A stretch of 64,000 nucleotides of DNA, from positions 85,480 to 149,479 of the forward strand of contig DATESN010000123.1 in the NCBI GenBank assembly GCA_035270785.1, given 5' to 3'. The notes under the pieces were generated by a model. The model was not told where the DNA came from. It saw nothing but the letters and a program-made list of their open reading frames with translations, and made no database searches. Positions 46,603 through 55,421 of the stretch are shown here, piece by piece. Position numbers and translations under genes: made by a program. This DNA is from DATESN01 sp035270785. GTDB taxonomy: Bacteria > Bacillota > Clostridia > Lachnospirales > Lachnospiraceae. Positions within the stretch are counted from its first letter, which is position 1, and each line of letters starts with the position of its first letter.

Positions 46603-48099
46603 ATGAAATGTCCTAAATGTCAAAAAGAATTAACAGAGGGTAAATTATATTGCGAATTATGTGGAAATGAAATTCAAATCGTTCCAGATTTTGATCCCCA
46701 GGTAGAAGGTAGTATTCGTGATACCTTATCCAATCTTGCGGAAGGGTTTAAAGAAGATAGGGAAGTTTCGGAAGATGATTTGGATGATTTTAATAATGAT
46801 TACGATATGGATGATTTTAACAGTGATTATGATATGGATGATTCGGAGCGCCCTAATATACTTATCATTTTAATTAAACTGTTGTTAGGACAAAAAAAAG
46901 TATCTTTTATATTTGGATTCATAATAATTATAGTTGTTTTTATATTTGGTTTTTATGGATTGAAAGTTAAGAAAGAAGATACCTTTAACTTTCAGTATAA
47001 AAATGCCATTCATTATGCAGATGGGGAAGCTTATATTGATGCAATTGCATCCCTTGAGAATGCACTTACTTATGAACCCAATAATAGTAGTGCAAGATTA
47101 TTGCTAGGAGATTATTATATGCTTAATCAAGATAGCGATAATGCAATTTTAATCTATAAAGAATTACTGTCAGATTCCAGTGTAAGTTCCAATGCATACA
47201 AAAGTATTATTGAATATTATATAACACAGGGAAAATATGCTGTTCTAGATGAATTTTTGAAAGACTGTAAAGATGTTGATATTGTTAACAAGTATCAGGA
47301 ATATATAGCAGCGACACCTCAATTTAGTTTAAGCGAAGGAACGTATGAAGAAATCTCGCCCTTAAAAATAACCACAAATACCTCGGGAATCGTATATTAT
47401 ACAACCGATGGAACACAACCTAATGAAGGAAGCAATGTATATACAGCTCCCATTATGCTTGAATCGGGAATATATGAAGTAAAAGCTTTTTTTAAAAATA
47501 CATATGGTATCACAAGTGATGTAATAAAAGCTCAATACTGTATTGATGTGAAAAAGCTTTCCGCTCCAGTAGTAAATGTAGAAGACGGAAATTATAATCT
47601 TCCAATTATGATTGAAGTGGAAGTTCCCAAATATTGTTCTGTATATTATACGACAGATGGAAGTACGCCAACAAAGGATAGCATACAATATGTTCGTCCC
47701 ATTCCAATGCCTTTAGGTAAAAGTTCTTATCAATTTTTAACATACAGTCAAGAAGATGTGCCAAGTGAAGTGACGGCAAGAACGCTTGTTTTAGATCTAG
47801 ATGCGCGATTTAGTAAAGAGGAAGCTGTCTTAGTAACATTGCAAGGTCTGGTTAGTAATGGAAGTTTAACAGATCTGTCGGGACACGTAGAAGAAATGAG
47901 CGGAAGAAATGTTTATTATTGCAGTTCTGCATTTATGGAAGATTCGGAAACGTACTATTTAGTAACAGAATATTACGAAGACTTAACTGGAAGATGGTAC
48001 TATACAGGAAATAGATATGCGGTTAATATAAGTACAGGAGTTTTATTTAAAACAGAACTTAATAGTGAGAATTACATTCATGTACTATCATTATTATAA
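46603..48099 (+). CDS. Zinc-ribbon membrane protein with TPR and chitobiase C-terminal-like repeats
   Basis: The order is an N-terminal zinc ribbon (CPKCQKEL...CELCG, residues 3-22), an acidic low-complexity stretch with a duplicated nine-residue unit (DNA 46786-46839), one transmembrane helix (about 98-120) and a TPR-like helical region (about 130-230). Two beta-sandwich repeats resembling the chitobiase/beta-hexosaminidase C-terminal module follow at about 243-310 and 320-395, each with VYYTTDGTQP or VYYTTDGSTP. A small C-terminal domain ends the chain. The zinc ribbon would face the cytoplasm and the rest the outside. GGAGG ten bases upstream supports the start. The molecular role is unknown; binding to a cell-wall glycan or protein is possible. 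Confidence 0.75.
   Translation: MKCPKCQKELTEGKLYCELCGNEIQIVPDFDPQVEGSIRDTLSNLAEGFKEDREVSEDDLDDFNNDYDMDDFNSDYDMDDSERPNILIILIKLLLGQKKVSFIFGFIIIIVVFIFGFYGLKVKKEDTFNFQYKNAIHYADGEAYIDAIASLENALTYEPNNSSARLLLGDYYMLNQDSDNAILIYKELLSDSSVSSNAYKSIIEYYITQGKYAVLDEFLKDCKDVDIVNKYQEYIAATPQFSLSEGTYEEISPLKITTNTSGIVYYTTDGTQPNEGSNVYTAPIMLESGIYEVKAFFKNTYGITSDVIKAQYCIDVKKLSAPVVNVEDGNYNLPIMIEVEVPKYCSVYYTTDGSTPTKDSIQYVRPIPMPLGKSSYQFLTYSQEDVPSEVTARTLVLDLDARFSKEEAVLVTLQGLVSNGSLTDLSGHVEEMSGRNVYYCSSAFMEDSETYYLVTEYYEDLTGRWYYTGNRYAVNISTGVLFKTELNSENYIHVLSLL
46786..46839 (+). repeat. 27-bp tandem repeat, two copies, in the zinc-ribbon gene
   Basis: Units at 46786-46812 and 46813-46839 differ at only a few bases and encode a repeated acidic nonapeptide (Asp-Phe-Asn-x-Asp-Tyr-Asp-Met-Asp). 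Confidence 0.85.
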
Positions 48100-48106
48100 A
48101 TAAATC

Positions 48107-48136
48107 TTTAACATAATAATAGTTTATTATGTTAAA
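48107..48136 (+). other. A+T-rich hairpin just before the nfnA ribosome binding site
   Basis: A perfect 13-bp stem pairs 48107-48119 with 48124-48136 around TAGT, one base before the AGGAGG. There is no T-run. The arms contain TTAACA half-sites, but their spacing does not match a Rex operator. Confidence 0.55.
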
Positions 48137-48149
48137 TAGGAGGAGTATC

Positions 48150-49037
48150 ATGTATAAAGTTTTAAAATCGGTTGAATTAGCCACAAATATCTATTTAATG
48201 GTAATCGAAGCAAAAAGAGTTGCAAAAGCTTGCAAACCAGGACAATTTGTTATTTTAAGGGTCGATGAGTTTGGTGAAAGAATACCACTAACGATTTGTG
48301 ATTATGATAGGAAATTAGGAACTGTTTCTATTGTTTTTCAGGCAGTGGGAGCGGGCACTAAAATGATGGCATCTTTAAAAGAAGGAGATTATTTGCATGA
48401 TTTTGTAGGACCTTTGGGATGCGCATCAGAATTAATGACGGATAATTTGGAAGATGTGAAAAAGAAAAATATTCTATTTGTGGCTGGTGGTGTTGGTACG
48501 GCGCCTGTCTACCCACAAGTGAAGTGGCTTCATGAAAGGGGAATTAAGGCAGATGTCATTGTTGGTTCTAAAACGAAAGATTTACTCATTTTAGAAGAAG
48601 AAATGAAAGCAGTTGCTGGTAATTTATATATTACAACGGATGATGGTTCTTATGGTAGAAGTGGTATGGTTACAAAGACAATAGAAGAACTAGTGGAAGC
48701 GGGTAATCAATACGATTTATGTGTAGCAATCGGTCCTATGATCATGATGAAGTTTGTTTGTATCTTAACAAAAAAACTGAATATACCTACAATCGTAAGC
48801 TTAAATCCAATTATGGTTGACGGTACGGGTATGTGTGGCGCTTGTCGTGTTACTATTGGTGACGAAGTAAAGTTTGCATGTGTTGATGGACCAGAGTTTG
48901 ATGGTCATAAAGTTAATTTTGATGAAGCTATGAAGCGTCAACAAATGTATAAAACAATAGAAGGAAAAGCATATTTAGAAGTAATAGAAGGAGACACCCA
49001 TCATGGTGGCTGTGGAAATTGTGGAGATGAAGAATAA
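48150..49037 (+). CDS. nfnA: NfnA, NADH-binding flavoprotein subunit of the NADPH:ferredoxin transhydrogenase
   Basis: This is the small subunit of the electron-bifurcating NADH-dependent reduced ferredoxin:NADP oxidoreductase. The FAD-binding domain (IPLTICDYD), NAD site (VAGGVGTAPVYP) and C-terminal [2Fe-2S] cysteines (GMCGACRV, then a further Cys in FACVDG) are all visible. The frame opens at 48129, but AGGAGG six bases before the ATG at 48150 fixes the start (295 aa). The stop overlaps the nfnB start by one base (TAATG), so the two are translationally coupled. The complex balances NADH, NADPH and ferredoxin in anaerobes. Confidence 0.93.
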   Translation: MYKVLKSVELATNIYLMVIEAKRVAKACKPGQFVILRVDEFGERIPLTICDYDRKLGTVSIVFQAVGAGTKMMASLKEGDYLHDFVGPLGCASELMTDNLEDVKKKNILFVAGGVGTAPVYPQVKWLHERGIKADVIVGSKTKDLLILEEEMKAVAGNLYITTDDGSYGRSGMVTKTIEELVEAGNQYDLCVAIGPMIMMKFVCILTKKLNIPTIVSLNPIMVDGTGMCGACRVTIGDEVKFACVDGPEFDGHKVNFDEAMKRQQMYKTIEGKAYLEVIEGDTHHGGCGNCGDEE

Positions 49038-50428
49038 TGGACGTATTAAAGAAAGTTCCTGTTCGGGAACAAGATGCAAAAGTTAGAGCAACAAATTTTG
49101 AGGAAGTATGTTTAGGGTATAATCAAGAAGAAGCAATGAGAGAGTCAGAACGTTGTATCAATTGTAAAAATGCGAAATGCATTGTTGGATGTCCAGTTGC
49201 TATTAATATTCCCGGGTTTATTGAACAGGTAAAAAAAGGGGACATTGAAAAAGCATATCATATTATAAGTGAATCATCGGCGTTACCTGCTGTTTGTGGA
49301 CGAGTATGTCCTCAAGAAAGCCAATGTGAGGAATTATGCATTAGAGGTATCAAGGGAGAACCTGTGTCAATTGGAAAGCTAGAAAGATTTGTGGCAGATT
49401 GGGCAAAGGATCATAATATTAAACCAGAAGGTACACAAAATAAAAATGGCAAGAAGGTTGCAGTAATTGGATCTGGACCAGCAGGACTTACTTGTGCAGG
49501 TGACTTAGCAAAATTAGGATATGATGTTACAATCTTTGAAGCATTACATGAGCCAGGTGGAGTTTTAGTATATGGAATTCCAGAATTCCGTCTCCCAAAA
49601 GAAACTGTTGTAAAAAAAGAGATTGAAAATGTACTTTCATTAGGTGTTAAAATTGAGACTAATGTGGTTGTTGGTAAATCTGTTAAAATTGATGAGCTTT
49701 TGGAGGAAGAAGGATTTAGCGCCGTTTTTATTGGTTCAGGAGCAGGTCTTCCTAAATTCATGGGTATACCAGGGGAACAAGCAAATGGAGTATTCTCTGC
49801 CAATGAATATTTAACAAGAAGTAACTTAATGAAGGCATTTCATAAAGGATCCAATACGCCACTTATGCGTGGAAAAAAGGTTGCTGTAGTTGGTGGAGGC
49901 AATGTTGCTATGGATGCAGCTAGAACTGCACTTAGACTTGGAGCAGAGGTTCATATTGTATATAGAAGAAGTGAAGAAGAATTACCAGCAAGAGTGGAAG
50001 AAGTACATCATGCAAAACAAGAAGGCCTTATTTTCGATCTATTGACAAACCCTATAGAAATTATGACGGATGAAAATGGCTGGGTATCTGGAATTAAATG
50101 CGTGAAAATGGAACTGGGTGAACCAGATGCTTCTGGAAGAAGACGTCCAGTAGTTATTCCAGATAGTGAATTTGTGATAGAAGTAGACTCGGTAATTATG
50201 TCTTTAGGTACTTCACCAAATCCATTAATAGCTTCCACAACAGAAGGTCTTGAAACAAATAAATGGAAATGTATTATAGCAGATGAAGAATTTGGAAAGA
50301 CATCCAAGCAAGGAGTATTTGCTGGGGGTGATGCAGTGACTGGCGCTGCTACAGTTATTTTAGCAATGGGAGCTGGAAAAGCTGGAGCAAAAGGTATTCA
50401 CGAATATTTAACAAGTTTATCAGAGTAA
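49037..50428 (+). CDS. nfnB: NfnB, NADPH-binding flavoprotein subunit
   Basis: The large subunit of NfnAB resembles glutamate synthase small chain (GltD/GltA). N-terminal [4Fe-4S] cluster cysteines appear as CINCKNAKCIVGC and CGRVCPQESQCEELC. The FAD site is VAVIGSGPAGLTCAGD, and a second dinucleotide site, VAVVGGGNVAMDAAR, binds NADPH. The 463-aa length and one-base overlap with nfnA identify it as the bifurcating partner rather than glutamate synthase; no large GltB subunit is near. Together the subunits couple NADPH oxidation to NAD and ferredoxin reduction, or the reverse. Confidence 0.94.
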   Translation: MDVLKKVPVREQDAKVRATNFEEVCLGYNQEEAMRESERCINCKNAKCIVGCPVAINIPGFIEQVKKGDIEKAYHIISESSALPAVCGRVCPQESQCEELCIRGIKGEPVSIGKLERFVADWAKDHNIKPEGTQNKNGKKVAVIGSGPAGLTCAGDLAKLGYDVTIFEALHEPGGVLVYGIPEFRLPKETVVKKEIENVLSLGVKIETNVVVGKSVKIDELLEEEGFSAVFIGSGAGLPKFMGIPGEQANGVFSANEYLTRSNLMKAFHKGSNTPLMRGKKVAVVGGGNVAMDAARTALRLGAEVHIVYRRSEEELPARVEEVHHAKQEGLIFDLLTNPIEIMTDENGWVSGIKCVKMELGEPDASGRRRPVVIPDSEFVIEVDSVIMSLGTSPNPLIASTTEGLETNKWKCIIADEEFGKTSKQGVFAGGDAVTGAATVILAMGAGKAGAKGIHEYLTSLSE

Positions 50429-50454
50429 AATAAAACCAAAAGGAGGGATTTTAA

Positions 50455-50748
50455 ATGGTAACTCATATTGTTTTATGGAAAATCAACGCTGAATTATCTA
50501 CAAAAGAAAGAACAACTGCAGGGGATACAATTAAGTCAAATCTTGAAGGATTAAATGGTAAAATAGATGGTCTTATTTCAATGGAAGTGATTATTGATAA
50601 ATTAGAATCCTCTACCCATGATATTGCACTTATTTCAAAATTCGATTCCCTTGATGCTCTAAATGGATATCAGAAACATCCAGCGCATTTAGAAGTTGTT
50701 GGTTATATAAGAAGTGTTACTTACGAAGCTGCTTCTTTTGATTATTAG
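50455..50748 (+). CDS. Dabb (stress-responsive alpha/beta barrel) domain protein
   Basis: This 97-aa protein is a single Dabb domain, beginning MVTHIVLWKI, with the conserved HIVLWK start, the DIALISKFDS strand and the YQKHPAHLEVVGYIR helix near the C terminus. Such domains form dimeric ferredoxin-like barrels; their bacterial functions are mostly unknown. GGAGG precedes the start after nfnB, and a strong terminator follows, so it ends the nfn transcript. A link to redox metabolism is contextual only. Confidence 0.85.
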   Translation: MVTHIVLWKINAELSTKERTTAGDTIKSNLEGLNGKIDGLISMEVIIDKLESSTHDIALISKFDSLDALNGYQKHPAHLEVVGYIRSVTYEAASFDY

Positions 50749-50754
50749 ATCTAG

Positions 50755-50780
50755 GGGCGCGTATGATACGCGCCCTTTTA
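50755..50780 (+). terminator. Strong terminator after the Dabb gene
   Basis: A perfect G+C-rich 9-bp stem pairs 50755-50763 with 50767-50775 around TGA, followed by TTTTATA. Confidence 0.93.
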
Positions 50781-50835
50781 TACATGGGTAGATAGCAATA
50801 TCATGATGAATGAAATATAAGGGGGAAAAGATGAA

Positions 50836-51531
50836 ATGGCTTGGTGTCCAAATTGCAAATATGAATATAAAAAAGGAATTATAAAATGTGCTGATTGTGG
50901 AGCAGATTTGGTAGACTCATTAGAAGATACTAATGTTGTCACCGATTACGAAATGGATCATAATGATGTTGAAAATAATGGGATTGAATCTGATTATGAA
51001 GTTGTAAGCCTTGGTGATGAATTGAAAAAAGAAGAAAGAAATGGAGCAACATCTATTTATCAAAGAAATGAGGACAAAGCAGAGGAATTTAAGAGCTCCG
51101 CATATGTACTTACATTTGTTGGGATTATTGGTGTAATTACTTTGTTTCTTATTCGTGTTCGTATCATTCCCATTCAATTTGGAAATGAATTAATGATTGA
51201 TATTGTTATGGGTGGTCTTTTTGTTGTATTTTTTATTTTAGGTATCTTATCCTTTCAATCAGCCAGACAATATAAAGCAGATGCCATAGAAGAAAACTCT
51301 CTAACGGATGAAATTAATAAATGGTGTAACGAAAATTTAACAAAAGATTCTATTCAGGCTTTTTTGCAAGAAGATTCCCAGGAATTATCGGAAGAATTGT
51401 TATATTTTCAAAGAACAGAACAAATGAAAAGAATGATTACAGAAAAGTTTATTAATTTGCAAGATACTTTTTTAGAGACTGTAATAGAAAATTATTACCA
51501 AAAAATATATGAAGAAAATGAGCTTTTATAA
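50836..51531 (+). CDS. Zinc-ribbon protein with two transmembrane helices
   Basis: A zinc ribbon lies at the N terminus (CPNCKYEY...CADCGADL, residues 4-23), followed by an acidic linker, two hydrophobic helices (about 90-112 and 120-142) and a charged helical C terminus (about 155-231). GGGGG ten bases upstream is the ribosome binding site; an out-of-frame ATG at 50831 is ignored. No function is recognised. It shares the zinc ribbon plus membrane design with the gene at 46603 but not its other domains. It is followed 21 bp later by rlmH. Confidence 0.75.
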   Translation: MAWCPNCKYEYKKGIIKCADCGADLVDSLEDTNVVTDYEMDHNDVENNGIESDYEVVSLGDELKKEERNGATSIYQRNEDKAEEFKSSAYVLTFVGIIGVITLFLIRVRIIPIQFGNELMIDIVMGGLFVVFFILGILSFQSARQYKADAIEENSLTDEINKWCNENLTKDSIQAFLQEDSQELSEELLYFQRTEQMKRMITEKFINLQDTFLETVIENYYQKIYEENELL

Positions 51532-51552
51532 AGTTTATAATGTGGAATTAGG

Positions 51553-52032
51553 ATGAATATTACGATTGTATGTGTAGGTAAAGTGAAAGAAATATACTTT
51601 GCTGGTGGAATAAGCGAATATTCCAAGAGGCTTTCAAAATATTGTAAGCTTACTATTGTTGAGGTTGCAGATGAAAAGACACCGGATAAAGCAAGTGAAG
51701 TTTTAGAAAACCAAATTAAAGGAAAAGAAGCAGAACGAATTTTAAAAATGATAAAAGAGGATGCCTATGTTATTGCACTTGCAATAGATGGTAGGAAATG
51801 GGATTCAGTAACACTTTCCAACCATCTATCAAATTTGGGAGTAATGGGAAAAAGCAATCTCGTGTTTGTGATAGGAGGGTCTTTGGGATTACATCAAAGT
51901 GTCATGAAAAGAGCCAATGAATCATTAAGTTTTTCTGATATGACATTTCCCCATCAATTAATGCGAGTCATCCTATTAGAGCAAATTTACCGTTGTTACC
52001 GTATAGAAAATAAGGAACCTTACCATAAATAA
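51553..52032 (+). CDS. rlmH: 23S rRNA (pseudouridine1915-N3)-methyltransferase
   Basis: RlmH is a SPOUT-fold methyltransferase that methylates pseudouridine 1915 in helix 69 of 23S rRNA. The 159-aa length is exact for the family. Visible motifs are the SAM-binding knot segment FVIGGSLGL and the C-terminal block SFSDMTFPHQLMRVILLEQIYR ending in the conserved EPYHK. The ribosome binding site is weak. It is a single-domain housekeeping gene in the same direction as its neighbours. Confidence 0.96.
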   Translation: MNITIVCVGKVKEIYFAGGISEYSKRLSKYCKLTIVEVADEKTPDKASEVLENQIKGKEAERILKMIKEDAYVIALAIDGRKWDSVTLSNHLSNLGVMGKSNLVFVIGGSLGLHQSVMKRANESLSFSDMTFPHQLMRVILLEQIYRCYRIENKEPYHK

Positions 52033-52075
52033 AACAGTATATGCATTTGCCAAAGTTTAAAGCATATACTATTAC

Positions 52076-52366
52076 ATGATGACTACTATAAAAATGAAAT
52101 TACAAAAAAAGAAAGAAATTATAATTTCGTCCTTACAATTACCTAAAGATATTGTGTATCATGCAGCCGTTGTTACAATATTAGGAAATAGGGATGTACA
52201 TATTGAAAATTATCGAGGTATTTTAGAATATTCAAATAAGACAATAGTAATACAAGCTAAAGACTGTAAAATTTGTATTTGTGGTTCGAATCTTTTGATT
52301 CAATATTATACGAATGAGGATATGAAGGTTTCTGGAAAGATTTCAGGGATACAATATATTTATTAG
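52076..52366 (+). CDS. yqfC: YqfC/YabP-family sporulation protein
   Basis: This 96-aa protein is of the YabP/YqfC family, made in the mother cell during sporulation in Bacillus. The compact beta-rich pattern (ILGNRDVHIENYRGILEY, then IVIQAKDCKICICGSNL) is typical. No clear Shine-Dalgarno sequence precedes ATG 52076; ATG 52094 is an alternative. yqfD follows 14 bp later, the standard pair. Presence of both supports a spore-forming organism. Confidence 0.85.
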   Translation: MMTTIKMKLQKKKEIIISSLQLPKDIVYHAAVVTILGNRDVHIENYRGILEYSNKTIVIQAKDCKICICGSNLLIQYYTNEDMKVSGKISGIQYIY

Positions 52367-52380
52367 CTGGAGGCAACACG

Positions 52381-53631
52381 TTGAATAATTTTCAATTTAT
52401 TAAAGGATATGTTAAAATTTATATTTGTGGAGATGAAATGGAACGCTTTATGAATTTGTGCTGTAACCACGATATTTGTTTGTGGAATATCGTCCATGAA
52501 CAAAAAGGTATTTCCATGAATATGTATTGTAAAGATTTTTTAAAGATTAGACCCATAGTTAAAAAAACAAAAACCAAGGTAGTTATTCTTAAAAAGAATG
52601 GACTACCTTTTTTATTTTTAAAGATGAAGAAAAGAATCTTTTTCACAAGTGGAGTTTTCTTGTGCATACTATATTTGGGTGTCATGTCAAATCGTATATG
52701 GGCAATCGAGATAACAGGCAATAAATTAGTGTCAACAGATGTGTTCATGGACTTTCTGAATGAAGAAAAAATATACTTTGGAATGCCAAAAACAGATGTT
52801 GTATATGAAAGTCTAGAAGCTGATATAAGGGAAAGATTTAACGTAATAACTTGGGCATCTGTTCAACTTGATGGAACAAAGTTAGTGATAAAACTAAATG
52901 AAAACATGATTGGTAATTATAACAATAATAAAGATAATATAAATCATGAAAATAGGAATCAGTTCTGCAACATAATGGCAACAAAAGAGGGGACCATTGT
53001 TTCTATTGTAACAAGAGTGGGGATACCAAAAGTTGTGGAAAAGCAAATAATACAAAAAGGAGATCTGCTTATATTGGGGGCCCTTCCAGTTGTAGCAGAT
53101 GATAATTTGGTTCGATATTATAATTACGTAGAACCAGATGCAGATATTTTTATACAATGTAATTATGAATATGAAGATTTGCTTCCATTTCATTATAATA
53201 AGAAAGTTTATACTGGTAAAAAGGAAAAAATATTATTTGCTCAATATAGAAACTTTTTCTTACCTTTTTTTCATCCAAAAAGACAATATGAAAAATATGT
53301 AAAATATGATACAGTAGAAATGAAAAATCAAATAAAGTTATTAGATAATTTGTATTTACCTATTTTTTATGGGGAAAAGGAATGGCGTGAATATAATATA
53401 AAATCCTTTCAATATTCAGAGATTGAATTACAAGAACTTTTATATTTAAGGTTTGACAATTATTTGTTAAGTTTAAAGGAAAAAGGGATACAAATATTGT
53501 CAAAAAATGTTACTATAGAAAAGACTAATAAAAACATGTCTATCACAGGTACTGTTATAGTAATTGAAAAGACGGGTACATTAGAATATCTTGAGAAGTA
53601 TCCAATAGAAGTAGAGAATGAAGAGCAGTAA
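52381..53631 (+). CDS. yqfD: Sporulation protein YqfD
   Basis: This 416-aa protein matches YqfD, a single-pass membrane protein of the sporulation programme. A roughly 80-residue cytoplasmic N-terminal part with a dicysteine (LCC) and a KKxGLPFLFLKMKKR block leads to one transmembrane helix (about 84-102), then IWAIEITGNKLVSTD, which starts a POTRA-like extracytoplasmic region. The start is TTG, seven bases after GGAGG. It directly follows yqfC. In most Firmicutes phoH and then pgpH follow; here phoH is missing and a degenerate PgpH-like gene is next. Confidence 0.9.
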   Translation: MNNFQFIKGYVKIYICGDEMERFMNLCCNHDICLWNIVHEQKGISMNMYCKDFLKIRPIVKKTKTKVVILKKNGLPFLFLKMKKRIFFTSGVFLCILYLGVMSNRIWAIEITGNKLVSTDVFMDFLNEEKIYFGMPKTDVVYESLEADIRERFNVITWASVQLDGTKLVIKLNENMIGNYNNNKDNINHENRNQFCNIMATKEGTIVSIVTRVGIPKVVEKQIIQKGDLLILGALPVVADDNLVRYYNYVEPDADIFIQCNYEYEDLLPFHYNKKVYTGKKEKILFAQYRNFFLPFFHPKRQYEKYVKYDTVEMKNQIKLLDNLYLPIFYGEKEWREYNIKSFQYSEIELQELLYLRFDNYLLSLKEKGIQILSKNVTIEKTNKNMSITGTVIVIEKTGTLEYLEKYPIEVENEEQ

Positions 53632-53689
53632 AACATAAAAATAAGTACAATATAATGATTAGTAAAATACAACAATAAGGAAATAACAA

Positions 53690-54895
53690 ATGAAATTAAA
53701 AAATATTAACAAGAAAAGAATCATTGGGGGTTTTTATTCTATTTTTATTTTTATGCTTACGATTGGAATAACGATTTTTTCGGGTATTTTGTATAAGCTA
53801 GAAACAAGCGAAATTATTAGATTGTCAATATTAATGTTCATAGGTTGTGGAAGTATTGTCTTTGAGCAAGGATTTTCAGTACTTTATAAGAAGTATTCCT
53901 TTGACAATGAAGAGCATCCCTTCCGTTTTTTTATGATCTATGTTGGATGCTTAATATTAGCAAGTATATTTCCTATGTTTCCAATTTCGGGTTTGCCTTA
54001 TTTATTTATTGCATTGATTTTATCTCTCTTTAGCAATGTAACGATAGGTATTCTTTCATTTTCTAATTTATTAGTATTAACAAGTCTTTTGGGAAATGCA
54101 TCCATTGATCATTTCTTTTTATATTTCATATGTGGCTTAATTACGATTTTGTTATTTAGCAAAATAAATGATGATTTTCACGTTGGTATTCCAATATTTT
54201 TATCCTTATGTATTTTTTTAGTATCCCATACAGCAAATATTCTTCTTTTTTCATTTTCTAATTTAAAAATAGAAATGTTTATTATTCCTATTGTTAATAT
54301 TTTTCTTAATGGTATCTTAATGTTGATATGTCTGAGATTTTATAGTTATCACGTAGTACACAAATATCGTGAAAAATACATGGAAATTAACGATCCGGAA
54401 TATGATATTTTAGTGGAATTAAAAATAAAAAATAAAAATGAATATTATCATTCTGTACACACAGCATATTTAAGTGATAAAATTGCCAGAAGACTTCATT
54501 TAGATGCAGAGGCGTCTAGGGCAAGCGGATATTATCATAGACTTTATAAGTATCGAAATGAAAAAGAAGATGTTTATGGAATGAAGCTACAACAAGAATA
54601 TTACTTTCCAATACCAGCTTGCAAAGTGATTAATGAACTGAATTCCAAACATGAAAAATTAATATCTAAGGAAGCGGTTGTAGTATATATGTCAGATACA
54701 GTAGTAGATTCTATTATTTATCTGTTTGATAAGGATAAAAATGCAATTTTAAATTATCATGAGATAATAGAATTATTATTTAAGAAGAAAATAGAGAAAG
54801 GAATCTTAGATTCTTGTGAATTAACAATGGCTGAAATTAAAGAAATGAAAAAGATATTTATGGAGGAAACGTTATATTATGACTTTTTACGTTGA
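53690..54895 (+). CDS. Degenerate, shortened PgpH-like 7TM-HD protein
   Basis: About seven transmembrane helices (residues 12-230) are followed by a C-terminal region that aligns with the HD domain of PgpH (YqfF), the cyclic di-AMP phosphodiesterase usually encoded between yqfD and ybeY. Compared with PgpH it lacks the large N-terminal extracellular domain, and the HD pair is replaced: His283 is followed by Arg284 in YYHRLYK, where active members read YYHDIGK. The later His-His region is also missing, while MSD (as in MLAD) remains. AAGGA eight bases upstream supports the start. It overlaps ybeY by 17 bp. It is probably catalytically inactive but may still sense or bind nucleotide. Confidence 0.75.
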   Translation: MKLKNINKKRIIGGFYSIFIFMLTIGITIFSGILYKLETSEIIRLSILMFIGCGSIVFEQGFSVLYKKYSFDNEEHPFRFFMIYVGCLILASIFPMFPISGLPYLFIALILSLFSNVTIGILSFSNLLVLTSLLGNASIDHFFLYFICGLITILLFSKINDDFHVGIPIFLSLCIFLVSHTANILLFSFSNLKIEMFIIPIVNIFLNGILMLICLRFYSYHVVHKYREKYMEINDPEYDILVELKIKNKNEYYHSVHTAYLSDKIARRLHLDAEASRASGYYHRLYKYRNEKEDVYGMKLQQEYYFPIPACKVINELNSKHEKLISKEAVVVYMSDTVVDSIIYLFDKDKNAILNYHEIIELLFKKKIEKGILDSCELTMAEIKEMKKIFMEETLYYDFLR

Positions 54896-55379
54896 ATATA
54901 GTATAGATGATAAATTACCCTTTGAAGTGAAAGAGGTGTGTGAAAAAGTAGCAACAGCAATACTTGAAAATGAAAGATGTGATTATGCTTCGGAAGTGAA
55001 TTTAATGATTATGGATAATCAAGGGATAAGAGAAATAAACAAAGAACACAGGAGTATAGATGAAGCTACGGATGTTTTATCATTTCCTAATGTTACATTT
55101 GAAAATCCTTCCGATTTTAATATAGTTGAAACAAATAAAATGGATTATTTCAATCCGGAAACGGAAGAATTAATTTTAGGTGATATTATTATTTCCATAG
55201 AAAAAGTTCGTGAACAAGCATTATCTTATGGTCATAGCGAATTGAGGGAATTTGCTTTTCTAGTGGCACATAGTATGCTACACTTATGTGGATATGATCA
55301 TATGGAATTAGATGAAATGAAAGTTATGGAAGAAAAACAAGAGTATATTTTAAATATGCTGGGAATTACAAGAGATTAA
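54879..55379 (+). CDS. ybeY: Endoribonuclease YbeY (rRNA maturation)
   Basis: YbeY is a zinc metalloprotein needed for 16S rRNA 3' processing and ribosome quality control. The zinc-ligand motif H-x3-H-x5-H is present as His131, His135 and His141 in HSMLHLCGYDH, with the preceding LGDIIIS and the DVLSFPN block. The 166-aa length is standard. The start lies inside the end of the upstream gene (17-bp overlap), with GGAGG 12 bases away, so translation is probably coupled. Confidence 0.95.
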   Translation: MTFYVEYSIDDKLPFEVKEVCEKVATAILENERCDYASEVNLMIMDNQGIREINKEHRSIDEATDVLSFPNVTFENPSDFNIVETNKMDYFNPETEELILGDIIISIEKVREQALSYGHSELREFAFLVAHSMLHLCGYDHMELDEMKVMEEKQEYILNMLGITRD

Positions 55380-55421
55380 CTATGAACAAGGAAACGATTG
55401 GAGAATTAGGGGAAATTGCCA

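Noticed and set aside
48107..48136. Rex operator before nfnA
   Set aside because: TTAACA half-sites are present but separated far more than the 4-bp centre of known Rex sites; better explained as an RNA hairpin.
49037..50428. Glutamate synthase small subunit
   Set aside because: The overlapping partner is NfnA and no large GltB gene is near, so NfnB is the better reading.
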